Positions 1 through 7,604 of a DNA stretch of 33,981 bases are shown here, piece after piece. The position numbers were made by a program, and so were the translations under genes. The stretch's first letter is position 1, and every line of letters starts with the position of its first letter. Below the pieces are notes generated by a model that searched no databases, was not told the origin of the DNA, and was given only the letters and a program-made list of their open reading frames with translations. The stretch spans positions 1 to 33,981 of the forward strand of contig JAHBUB010000037.1 in the NCBI GenBank assembly GCA_019638285.1, read 5' to 3'. This DNA is from Cyclobacteriaceae bacterium. Its GTDB lineage: Bacteria; Bacteroidota; Bacteroidia; Cytophagales; Cyclobacteriaceae.

Positions 1-1
1 G

Positions 2-817
2 ATGGCCTATGCACAAATTCAGACTCCTCAGCCCAGTCCTGCAGGATCGGTGTCAAGTGTCGTTGGTTTAACGGATATTAAAATCGATTACTCACGTCCT
101 CAAATGAAAGGACGCAAGATTTTTGGTGAAGGCGCTAACTATCTGACACCCTACGGGCAAATTTGGAGAACCGGTGCCAACAATGGTACAATTATTTCCT
201 TTTCTGACGATGTTACCGTAGAGGGCACAAAAGTACCGAAAGGTGAATACCTTATTTTTACATGGCCTGGCGCTAGCGAATGGACAGTTTCACTATATAG
301 CGATCTTTCTTTAGGAGGAAGCACTGCAGGATATGACAAAGCCAAGGAAGTTGCCAATTTCAAAGTAAAATCAGAGAAACTTGCGGAGACAGTTCAAACA
401 CTTACGTTTAACATTGCAGATATCGCTGAAGATAGCAAAAGTGCAAACGTTCAGTTTACATGGGAAAACACATCGGTAAAATTCAAGGTAGTTGTGGATT
501 TCGATACGAAAGTAATGGCAGACATTGAGGCAAACACAAAGGTAAATCCAGCCAACTTGATTGCTGCAGCTCAATACTACCGCGCAACAAAAAGGGATTT
601 AAAACAAGCATTGGCCTGGACAAATGAGTATCTAGCCACAGGAAAAAATGCTGATCAGTTTTGGAATGTTCACTTCAAAGCATTGCTTTTGAAAGATATG
701 GGAGATAAAAAAGGTGCTTTAGCGGCAGCCACCCAATCACTCGAAGCAGCTAAAAAAGCAGCAAACGATTCTGGTTATATTAGGTTAAATGAAGACCTAA
801 TTAAGTCTTTGAAATAG
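2..817 (+). CDS. DUF2911 family secreted protein, 5' end cut by window edge
   Basis: The frame is open from the first base, and the first Met is followed by AYAQ, which looks like the end of a signal peptide. The true start therefore probably lies before the window, and this is a 3' partial gene. Residues about 10-170 match my knowledge of DUF2911: the run DIKIDYSRPQMKGRKIFG, then PYGQIWRTGANN and the KVPKGEYLIFTWPG strand. The last 90 residues are helical and TPR-like (ALAWTNEYLATGKNADQFWN, ALAAATQSLEAAKKAAND). DUF2911 proteins are common in Bacteroidota and probably exported; no biochemical function is known to me. A strong hairpin with a T-run follows the stop within 25 bases. Family assignment is fairly secure, function unknown. 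Confidence 0.85.
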   Translation: MAYAQIQTPQPSPAGSVSSVVGLTDIKIDYSRPQMKGRKIFGEGANYLTPYGQIWRTGANNGTIISFSDDVTVEGTKVPKGEYLIFTWPGASEWTVSLYSDLSLGGSTAGYDKAKEVANFKVKSEKLAETVQTLTFNIADIAEDSKSANVQFTWENTSVKFKVVVDFDTKVMADIEANTKVNPANLIAAAQYYRATKRDLKQALAWTNEYLATGKNADQFWNVHFKALLLKDMGDKKGALAAATQSLEAAKKAANDSGYIRLNEDLIKSLK

Positions 818-835
818 AATTACTAACAAAGATCC

Positions 836-867
836 TAAAAAGCATCCCTTATCGGGATGCTTTTTTT
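836..867. terminator. Bidirectional rho-independent terminator
   Basis: Perfect 8-bp stem AGCATCCC (841-848) and GGGATGCT (854-861) around a 5-base loop, with A-run on the left and seven T on the right, so it can act on both strands. It closes the plus-strand DUF2911 gene and the minus-strand symporter. The symporter stop codon (851-849) falls in the loop, and its last codons (KKASR) are encoded by the right arm and T-run. Confidence 0.85.
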
Positions 868-2552
868 ATGCCTTGATTTTCTATGAATTGAATAATGAAT
901 GCGACAGCCACGACCACCAAACATCCTATAATGTTGTAAAGAAGGAAAGCCATCTCGGTAAAGAAGTAACAGTAAAGAATTACAGCTTCAGCTATAATGG
1001 CAGCAATAAACACCGCATTGGATTTGATGTATTTTAAATAAAATGCACTGAGAAAAATACCAAGTATCGTACCGTAGAATAGGGAGCCTATAATATTCAC
1101 AAATTGAATAAGGTTTTCCGCTTGATTGGCTATCGAAGCAAACAGCATCCCAAAAACAGCCCAACCCGCAGTAAACCACTTTGATGCCTTCACGTAATGG
1201 TAATCATCTGCATTTGGCTTAATGGATCGCTTATAAATATCAACGGCAGTGGTAGAGGCCAAAGCATTAAGTTCAGAGGCGGTAGAAGCCATTGCCGCAG
1301 AAAACACCACCGCGAGCAATAATCCTATCAGTCCATGGGGTAAATACGTCATTACAAAAGTGATAAACACATAGTCTTTATCGAGTGTATTGGCTCCGGG
1401 TATGGCCGTGGCTATTTTTTCTTTTACCTGATTCCGTATTCCTCTCTCCTCCGCTTGAATTTTTTCAATGGAATGCCTTGTGTGTTCGATCAGTTCAGTA
1501 TTCTTCTGACGAATAGCTCCCACAAGGTTTTCTGCTTCCCTTCTTTTTTCGACAAAGACTTCATCGTATTGAGACTCCAAGGCAGTAATGTCTCCGGCAT
1601 ACTCAGTTTGCATGGCCTTGTCTTTCAATGATTGGTTATGAAAAACAGGAGCTTGATTGAACTGATAAAACACGAATACTAAAATCCCTATATAAAGGAT
1701 TATGAATTGCATGGGAATCTTTAAAAGACCATTGAATATCAGTCCTAATCTGCTTTGCCCAATGGAGCTTCCTCCAAGATATCTTCCCACCTGAGATTGA
1801 TCAGCACCGAAATAGGAAAGAAAAAGAAAAAGACCTCCAATCAAACCCGACCAAATATTGTAACGATCACTTAAATCAAATGATAAATTGATAAGGTTTA
1901 GTTTTCCCATCTCCCCCGCCACCTGGAAGGCTTCAGTAAACGTAATGTTGTTCGGTAGTTTAGAAAACGCAGTCCAACCTGCAATAAACATACCCCCCAT
2001 AATAATGGTGAGTTGATATTTTTGAGTCATGCTCACTGCCTTTGTTCCACCGCTGACGGTGTAAATCATTACAAGTGTGCCAATAAATATGGTAGTGATG
2101 TTAATATTCCAATCCAACATGGTGGAAAGAATCAATGATGGCGCATAGATGGTTATTCCAACAGAAAGCCCTCGCAACATCATAAAGAAAAATGCAGCAA
2201 GCGAACGTGTCTTTAAATCAAATCGACTCTCCAGGTATTCATACGCGGTGTATACTTTTAGCCGATGATACAGTGGCACAGCAGTGATGCTTAGAATAAC
2301 CATTGCCAATGGCAATCCAAAATAGAATTGGAGAAAACGCATCCCATCTTCATAGGCCTGCCCGGGGGTAGAAAGAAAGGTGATGGCACTCGCTTGTGTT
2401 GCCATTATGGATAAACAAACATTCCACCATGGTAGGCTTTTATTACCTAATAGATATCCATCTATGTTCCTGCTTCCACGGGTCTTCCATGTACCATAAG
2501 CTACAATAAGAGCGAGTGTGGAGAATAAAATTATCCAGTCAATAGAATTCAT
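849..2552 (-). CDS. Sodium:solute symporter, SSS family
   Basis: 567 residues with about 13 hydrophobic spans, the LeuT-fold layout of the SSS (SLC5-like) family. It should import a small solute with Na+ across the inner membrane. Family marks are the first helix followed by GYLLGNKSLPWWN, the conserved ATQASAITFLSTPGQAY stretch (residues 51-67), and the small/hydroxyl-rich helix SAAMASTASELNALASTTAV (418-437), where SSS proteins bind the second sodium. Residues about 298-390 form a long charged, helical insert between two spans, rich in Glu, Lys and Arg and probably coiled coil. The ATG shares its A with the stop of the 39-residue ORF upstream, so translation is probably coupled. Substrate cannot be read from the sequence; the linked PIG-L deacetylase suggests a sugar or sugar-derived compound (inference). 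Confidence 0.9.
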   Translation of the reverse strand: MNSIDWIILFSTLALIVAYGTWKTRGSRNIDGYLLGNKSLPWWNVCLSIMATQASAITFLSTPGQAYEDGMRFLQFYFGLPLAMVILSITAVPLYHRLKVYTAYEYLESRFDLKTRSLAAFFFMMLRGLSVGITIYAPSLILSTMLDWNINITTIFIGTLVMIYTVSGGTKAVSMTQKYQLTIIMGGMFIAGWTAFSKLPNNITFTEAFQVAGEMGKLNLINLSFDLSDRYNIWSGLIGGLFLFLSYFGADQSQVGRYLGGSSIGQSRLGLIFNGLLKIPMQFIILYIGILVFVFYQFNQAPVFHNQSLKDKAMQTEYAGDITALESQYDEVFVEKRREAENLVGAIRQKNTELIEHTRHSIEKIQAEERGIRNQVKEKIATAIPGANTLDKDYVFITFVMTYLPHGLIGLLLAVVFSAAMASTASELNALASTTAVDIYKRSIKPNADDYHYVKASKWFTAGWAVFGMLFASIANQAENLIQFVNIIGSLFYGTILGIFLSAFYLKYIKSNAVFIAAIIAEAVILYCYFFTEMAFLLYNIIGCLVVVAVAFIIQFIENQGIKKASR

Positions 2553-2671
2553 TAAAAAGAATTAGTGATAAAAAGATAGACAATGATTTGGACAGCCAGC
2601 ACGATCATCACCAGCCAATACCACATACTCCACCGGGAAAAAACAGGAGGCTTCTCTTCTTCTTCTGACAT
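2552..2671 (-). CDS. 39-residue single-span membrane protein, candidate symporter subunit
   Basis: This short frame begins with ATG at 2671 and ends with TAA at 2554-2552. The N-terminus is acidic (MSEEEEKPPVFSR), followed by an aromatic belt (WSMWYW), one hydrophobic helix (residues about 20-35, LVMIVLAVQIIVYLFI) and the tail TNSF. Its start overlaps the stop of the PIG-L gene as TAATG, and its own stop overlaps the symporter start in the same way, so it is almost certainly translated. I recall similar small acidic/aromatic single-span proteins beside SSS transporters in Bacteroidota, but I know of no characterised member. The likely role is a small accessory or stabilising subunit of the downstream symporter. 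The existence of the gene is well supported; its function is inference from position. Confidence 0.8.
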   Translation of the reverse strand: MSEEEEKPPVFSRWSMWYWLVMIVLAVQIIVYLFITNSF

Positions 2672-5187
2672 TATTTAATAGATTTATTTTTTTGATTGGT
2701 TGGCTTCTTTGTTTTGCTCAAGGAAACCAAGTTGGCGAATAGCTTGTAAGCACCCGGTACACCTTCTGGTAGCTCTCGGAAAAAAGATAAGCCAGTGTAC
2801 ACATAATTTCCTTCTCCATATTTGGCTACCAGTAAGGAGCCCGCAGTCAAATCTTCACCCGGATCATTGGTTGCAATGAGTGCTTCAAATTTTGGATCCC
2901 ATTTATTGGGGAAGTACAAGCCCCGCTCCTGCACCCAGCCCTCAAAATCTTTCGCTGTGATTTTATTAGGTGCGCTAAGTGCAACGTGCTCTGGTTTCAA
3001 AATTTTCACATCACTCTCTTCGTCTGTTACCCGGTCGCGTGATAAAGTAAGTGGATAGGGAGAAAATTTATCTTTATCAATTTCCAAACTGGAGTTGGTA
3101 TTGTACTGCACCACCAAGGTCCCTCCTTTTTTAACATAGTCCAGTAGGTCAGGCATAAAATATTTAATTCTTTCGTTTGTGTTCAATGCACGCACACCCA
3201 GCACGACTGCGTCTAACTTGGCAAGGTTCTCAGGTGTAACCTCATCGTTTTTCATCTCCAATACTTGATACCCCATGTTTCGAAGTGCTGCCGGTATTTG
3301 GTCCCCCGCCCCTTCTATATAACCTATAAGTGCTCCCTCTTTCTTCAAATTGATGCGTACCAATTTGGCTTCAGCAGGTGGCAATAAAGTTTGAATTGGA
3401 AAATGATCGTATGCAATAATCTGCATAGATTGATCAAATGTTTGATTGCTTATAATTGCATTGGCCTTAAGGGTAGATGTGGTTTCCTCATTAGATGGAA
3501 ATACATTAAAAGTTATTGATTTCTCATCTCCCCTATTGGCAAGTTCAAATGCATGATGAGCAGGCTCAGATCTCCATCCTTTTGGCAAATCAAGTGTGAT
3601 CTCGCCACTTAGCTTATGGTCTGCATTGGATTTGGCCAACACTGAAACTGCTTTTGGACTGGCATCATTGAACACCACAACCGATTCTGATAAATTGAGG
3701 GACAATGGTGGCACTACTTCAACGGGGCGCCAGAGTTCACCCTTTACAGGATCTGTCCATTTATAAATTAATGGCACCGAAAGAGATAACATTTCGCCAT
3801 TAAGTTCAAGTTGAAACTGAAATACAATGGCTGGATCATTCTCTGGTTTTCCAATTAATGATTTGTCTTTAACCGTAAACAGCCCCAATGAGTGAGGTTC
3901 CTTTAACCAATAAGGATTTGAATAGGGAGTGTTAGGGTTGAGTATTTTAGCTGTTTTTAATTCTAAAGGTTTATTGTTAACCAGCGTGTTGTCAAGTACA
4001 GAATCGTATTCCAGCGTAGAAGCTGAAATTCTCCTCACTTTCAAAGGCAGCCCTGATCTGTTAACCAACTCAAATGAACTCCCCACCTTTTCTCCGGGTG
4101 CGATGTAGTAGTTATCTGCTTTTGCTTCAAGATACAAACCCAGACAATCTTCAATTAACACGTTTACCTCTTTCAATTTTCTTGTTTTCCAAATTCCATC
4201 TTTCAAAGCGATAATTTCCTTTCTCGCCTTTAAAAGATCTGGAATAGATGCCGCAGGATTATCTTCCGTATACTCTGCAATCAATTTTTTAACAATGGGT
4301 TCCACCTTATCACCACCCTCCACTCTTGACCATGTGGTATTTACATTTTCTAAAATATTACTCTTAGCATGATACCCTTTTACATATTCAAAAAATTCCA
4401 AGGCTTCACCTCTGCTTCCGGAAGAGCCAAATCCCTGACTTTTATGCTGAGTTCTGCTCACCGCAGCCATTTCAGAATATGAGGTGCCGAGGAGTGGATT
4501 GTATACCCCTACATCCATTACTACTATACCGGACGTGTTTTGATTAATGTCAGTATTCCACCATCTACCTGTGTTGGTGTAAAGCCCCTTTACCTGCCAC
4601 AACCCTACCTCCGAAATCTGCTCAGGAAAAGCGGATGGATCATTAGTGAGGTCAAATGCTTCTTGTGCTAATACAGCCGAGGCGGTATGATGACCATGAC
4701 CTGCCCTGGCATCAGGAGGAAATCGAGTCAAGATAATGTCCGGCTGAAATTTTCTTATTATGCGCACTATATCCGATAATATTTCCTGCTTATTCCAAAT
4801 TTTAAAAGTTTCCGTTGCACTTTTAGAATAGCCAAAGTCATTGGCGCGAGTAAAAAACTGATGACCGCCATCTATTCTTCTTGCGGCTAACAATTCTTGT
4901 GTGCGTATCAACCCTAGTTGGTCTCTGATTTCCGGTCCAATCAAATTTTGGCCCCCATCCCCTCTCGTCATGGAGAGATACCCTGTAGTGGCTAAACGTT
5001 CGTTGGAGAGATAAGCAATTGCCCTTGTATTCTCATCATCAGGATGAGCCGCCACATATAAAACCGTTCCTAAAAAATTGAGTTTTTTAAGGTGCAGCTT
5101 AATTTCTGCTGCATTGGGTTGTGAGTGAGTTTGCGCAAATGAACCTACTGTTGCGCTCAGAATAAATATTATAACTATCCTTATCAT
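2671..5187 (-). CDS. PIG-L/LmbE-type deacetylase with long C-terminal extension
   Basis: 838 residues. A signal peptide (about 1-19, ending SFAQ) predicts export. Residues about 40-270 form the PIG-L/LmbE domain: AHPDDE at 47-52 gives the zinc His and Asp and the catalytic Asp, and GHGHHTASA at 163-171 supplies the second histidine cluster. The family hydrolyses N-acetyl groups from amino-sugar compounds. A beta-rich middle (about 350-630) resembles NEW3-like domains. The C-terminal 200 residues resemble a class-I glutamine-amidotransferase-like fold (LDAVVLGVRALN, YVKKGGTLVVQYN) without an obvious catalytic Cys, so it may be a binding module. It is the first gene of an operon with the mini-protein and symporter. 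Exact substrate unknown. Confidence 0.85.
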   Translation of the reverse strand: MIRIVIIFILSATVGSFAQTHSQPNAAEIKLHLKKLNFLGTVLYVAAHPDDENTRAIAYLSNERLATTGYLSMTRGDGGQNLIGPEIRDQLGLIRTQELLAARRIDGGHQFFTRANDFGYSKSATETFKIWNKQEILSDIVRIIRKFQPDIILTRFPPDARAGHGHHTASAVLAQEAFDLTNDPSAFPEQISEVGLWQVKGLYTNTGRWWNTDINQNTSGIVVMDVGVYNPLLGTSYSEMAAVSRTQHKSQGFGSSGSRGEALEFFEYVKGYHAKSNILENVNTTWSRVEGGDKVEPIVKKLIAEYTEDNPAASIPDLLKARKEIIALKDGIWKTRKLKEVNVLIEDCLGLYLEAKADNYYIAPGEKVGSSFELVNRSGLPLKVRRISASTLEYDSVLDNTLVNNKPLELKTAKILNPNTPYSNPYWLKEPHSLGLFTVKDKSLIGKPENDPAIVFQFQLELNGEMLSLSVPLIYKWTDPVKGELWRPVEVVPPLSLNLSESVVVFNDASPKAVSVLAKSNADHKLSGEITLDLPKGWRSEPAHHAFELANRGDEKSITFNVFPSNEETTSTLKANAIISNQTFDQSMQIIAYDHFPIQTLLPPAEAKLVRINLKKEGALIGYIEGAGDQIPAALRNMGYQVLEMKNDEVTPENLAKLDAVVLGVRALNTNERIKYFMPDLLDYVKKGGTLVVQYNTNSSLEIDKDKFSPYPLTLSRDRVTDEESDVKILKPEHVALSAPNKITAKDFEGWVQERGLYFPNKWDPKFEALIATNDPGEDLTAGSLLVAKYGEGNYVYTGLSFFRELPEGVPGAYKLFANLVSLSKTKKPTNQKNKSIK

Positions 5188-5200
5188 GCGTTGAATTGGA

Positions 5201-5232
5201 GTAAATTAGTTTTAACGGAATATAAGTGCAAA
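5201..5232 (-). promoter_or_regulatory. Possible Bacteroidota-type promoter for the PIG-L operon
   Basis: On the minus strand TTTG (5232-5229) is followed after 20 bases by TAATTTAC (5208-5201), a partial match to the Bacteroidota -33/-7 pair TTTG and TAnnTTTG. The predicted start would lie a few bases before the ATG at 5187. The -7 box has two mismatches, so this is tentative. Confidence 0.3.
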
Positions 5233-5314
5233 AGGTAACAAGGATTCTGATCTTTTGGGGAGATAGTTACATGATTTGTCCAATGGCGCAGTAAGTGGCA
5301 ATAGTAGCTAAACA

Positions 5315-5749
5315 TCAAAATTTTGCCTGTTTTTCACCATTAATCAGAAGGGTGCCATCCGCCTCAACAAAAAGAGTAATCCGGCTTGCATCTCCATGCT
5401 TAGAAAAGAAAATTAGATCAAAAGAATAGACATCGATCTGGTCTTTCAAATCATCCGTAAATCCCATGTCGATCAATATTTCATCATTTACACTTGCTTT
5501 GCGCGAATATATGCGATGTCCGAGATTATTAGTAATTCTCACCCGTTCTTCATTCTCTGAAAGCCTGGTTGGGGTGATTCTAATTTCTGCATAGGGCAAC
5601 TTGCCTGCAGCAAAGCCACCCGGTTTTCCATCACCACCCGGTTTAGTTCTAAATTCAAAGTTCAACTTGAATTCAAATTCATCACTGGGCTTCAACGGAA
5701 CTTGATTCTGTAAAAGGAAAGGAAGAAGAAGAATTACAATCAGATTCAT
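5315..5749 (-). CDS. Small secreted protein of unknown function
   Basis: I place the start at the internal ATG at 5749, giving 144 residues and a clean signal sequence (MNLIVILLLPFLLQNQ). An upstream ATG at 5842 would add 31 Cys- and Arg-rich residues that hide the signal peptide. The mature part is soluble and beta-rich, with a Gly/Pro stretch (TKPGGDGKPGGFAAGKLPY) and alternating hydrophobic strands ending in TLFVEADGTLLINGEKQAKF. I do not recognise a family. It lies 127 bases downstream of the PIG-L operon start, in the same orientation but as a separate unit. Neighbours give no clear functional hint. Confidence 0.6.
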   Translation of the reverse strand: MNLIVILLLPFLLQNQVPLKPSDEFEFKLNFEFRTKPGGDGKPGGFAAGKLPYAEIRITPTRLSENEERVRITNNLGHRIYSRKASVNDEILIDMGFTDDLKDQIDVYSFDLIFFSKHGDASRITLFVEADGTLLINGEKQAKF

Positions 5750-5878
5750 ATTAAGCCGAGTAATGCATAAACTTAGCCAAAAAAATTGGTGACGACCGGA
5801 AGAGTACCGATTGCAGCACTGGATGAACCTTGCTTCTCGCAATAATTTATCGAAAGCCTATACCCCATCATAGGTGCC

Positions 5879-5988
5879 CTCCAGCCTAATTCTTCCAATT
5901 CAATCCAACGTCATGTTTTCGAATCAATGGCATTGGTGAGCTCATATATACCCTCTACTGCCAGCAGGCTTTTGCCAGTTGAGATATC
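5879..5988 (-). pseudogene. Relic of the 3' end of an ABC-F ATPase gene
   Basis: Read on the minus strand from 5943 to 5884, this region gives ELTNAIDSKT, stop, RWIELEELG. The intact ABC-F gene downstream ends ELTDTIDSKTLRWLELEEFG. That is 15 of 20 positions identical, and about 48 of 63 bases match. The Leu codon has become TGA (5913-5911), and the original stop has become TGG (5883-5881). Weaker similarity continues upstream (DISTGKS, then LLAVEG) to about 5988, and beyond that the frame has several stops. No ABC domain remains. It is either the leftover of a duplicated gene or of a divergent paralogue that was deleted. It sits just upstream of the APC permease, while the intact copy sits just downstream of it. 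Confidence 0.75.
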
Positions 5989-6046
5989 ACCAAACCGCAC
6001 TTTATCTCAATATTGCAAGACTTTTTAATCACTGACAAATTTTTAA

Positions 6047-7489
6047 TTGGTGAGTCTACATAAAAAATTCCGATCTTGTCAGGATAGAATACTGCTATTG
6101 AATAAACCTGCTACCACACTAAACCAATCATTGGGGTTAAAACTTGCCATAGTGGTAGTGGTGGGAAACATCCTTGGGTCAGGCATATACAAAAAAGTAG
6201 CACCAATGGCAGCAGAATTGGATTCTGCTTTTTTGGTCTTGTTATGTTGGCTACTTGCGGGAATCGTCACCTTATTTGGAACCTTAAGCAGCATGGAGCT
6301 AGCGGGTATGCTTGCTGATACGGGTGGAGAGTTTGTGTATTTCAAACGTATTTACAATCGTTTTTTCTCTTACTTGTATGGTTGGGCTAACCTATCAATT
6401 TTAAAAACGGCTACGATTGCTTCACTGGGTTATGTGTTTGCCCAATCGCTCAATGAGATCGTGGCTATTCCATCCGTTCTTTCGTCTCTTCATGATTTTA
6501 GTGTGTTCGGTATATTTTATCCGTTTGCAGATTTCAATATTAAACTCGTAGCCATCTTATTAATCCTAATTCTCACATACATAAATACCTATGGAATACG
6601 TGCAGGTATGGGGTTGAGTACTGGATTGTTAGTGATGATCTTACTGGGAATATTTCTAATTGTCTTTTTTGGGTTAACTAGTAGCAAGAGTGATTTTACC
6701 CCCGTTGCGCAGGTTCCACTATTAAAAGATGTAGGTGTAAGTGCCATACTCACAGCAATGCTGGCAGCTTTCTGGGGCTACGAGGGGTGGAATTCTGTCG
6801 GGTTCATTGCAGGGGAAATAAAAGAGCCACGGAAAAACATTCCACTGAGTTTGCTTTTTGGGTTATTGATCGTAATAGCGCTTTATATGCTGGTCAATTT
6901 TACATATCTCACACTTTTACCAATCGACCAACTTACAAAGGTTTATGAATCTACCAATCAAATAGCAGCGGTAGAGGCAGTGAAAATATTTTGGGGAGAT
7001 AATGGCGGGGTAGCTATTTCTACCTTAATACTCGTCACGGTGCTGGCATGTACCCATGCATCTGTTATCAGTTCTTCAAGAATATATTATGCCATGAGTA
7101 ACATGGGAATGTTCTATTCTTCGGTTGGGAGGTTGAACAAAAATCGAGTTCCAGGAAATTCATTGTGGCTACAAGGAATTTGGTCTTCTTTATTGGTATT
7201 GTCAGGTACCTTTGATCAGCTAACGGATATGCTTGTCTTTGCTGCTTTTATTTTTTACGGGGCCACGGCATTTGGTGTATTTGTAATGCGTGTGAAAGAA
7301 CCTGATACTCCAAGACCCTATAAAACATGGGGATATCCAGTGATACCTGCACTCTACATCCTTTTTTGTGTTGCCCTCATCGGGAACACACTCTTCAGTA
7401 AGCCCAGAGAAGCCATGATTGGAATTTTTCTGGTAGCTACCGGAATTCCCTTTTATTTTTACTTTAGGAAGTCCATTAATAGGCAGTAA
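6047..7489 (+). CDS. APC-superfamily amino acid permease
   Basis: 480 residues with about 12 hydrophobic spans. The first span carries the APC fingerprint VGNILGSGIYKKVAP, where the broken helix binds the amino acid. FWGYEGWNSVGFIAGEIKEPRKNIP (about 243-267) matches the conserved TM6 and following loop of LAT/SLC7-like exchangers and SteT-type transporters. It should move amino acids across the inner membrane. No ATG starts the frame: 6047 is TTG, 6050 is GTG, and another TTG at 6098 would give MNKPATTLNQSLGLKLAIV, which looks more like a normal family N-terminus and has AGGA a little upstream. I consider 6098 at least as likely as 6047. It converges on the ABC-F gene. Family secure, substrate unknown. 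Confidence 0.88.
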   Translation: MVSLHKKFRSCQDRILLLNKPATTLNQSLGLKLAIVVVVGNILGSGIYKKVAPMAAELDSAFLVLLCWLLAGIVTLFGTLSSMELAGMLADTGGEFVYFKRIYNRFFSYLYGWANLSILKTATIASLGYVFAQSLNEIVAIPSVLSSLHDFSVFGIFYPFADFNIKLVAILLILILTYINTYGIRAGMGLSTGLLVMILLGIFLIVFFGLTSSKSDFTPVAQVPLLKDVGVSAILTAMLAAFWGYEGWNSVGFIAGEIKEPRKNIPLSLLFGLLIVIALYMLVNFTYLTLLPIDQLTKVYESTNQIAAVEAVKIFWGDNGGVAISTLILVTVLACTHASVISSSRIYYAMSNMGMFYSSVGRLNKNRVPGNSLWLQGIWSSLLVLSGTFDQLTDMLVFAAFIFYGATAFGVFVMRVKEPDTPRPYKTWGYPVIPALYILFCVALIGNTLFSKPREAMIGIFLVATGIPFYFYFRKSINRQ

Positions 7490-7604
7490 CCTTATTATTT
7501 TTGACCCTCCCTTTACCCAAAGTATATTACTCGCTACTTTTCTATCTCGGCTTTACTGTGTTTGAAAACCAAAGGAGTTCTATAAAAAAAATGATAATGT
7601 AGCT

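Noticed and set aside
5750-5842. N-terminal extension of the small secreted protein from an ATG at 5842
   Set aside because: It adds Cys/Arg-rich residues without signal features, and the internal ATG at 5749 gives a clean signal peptide.
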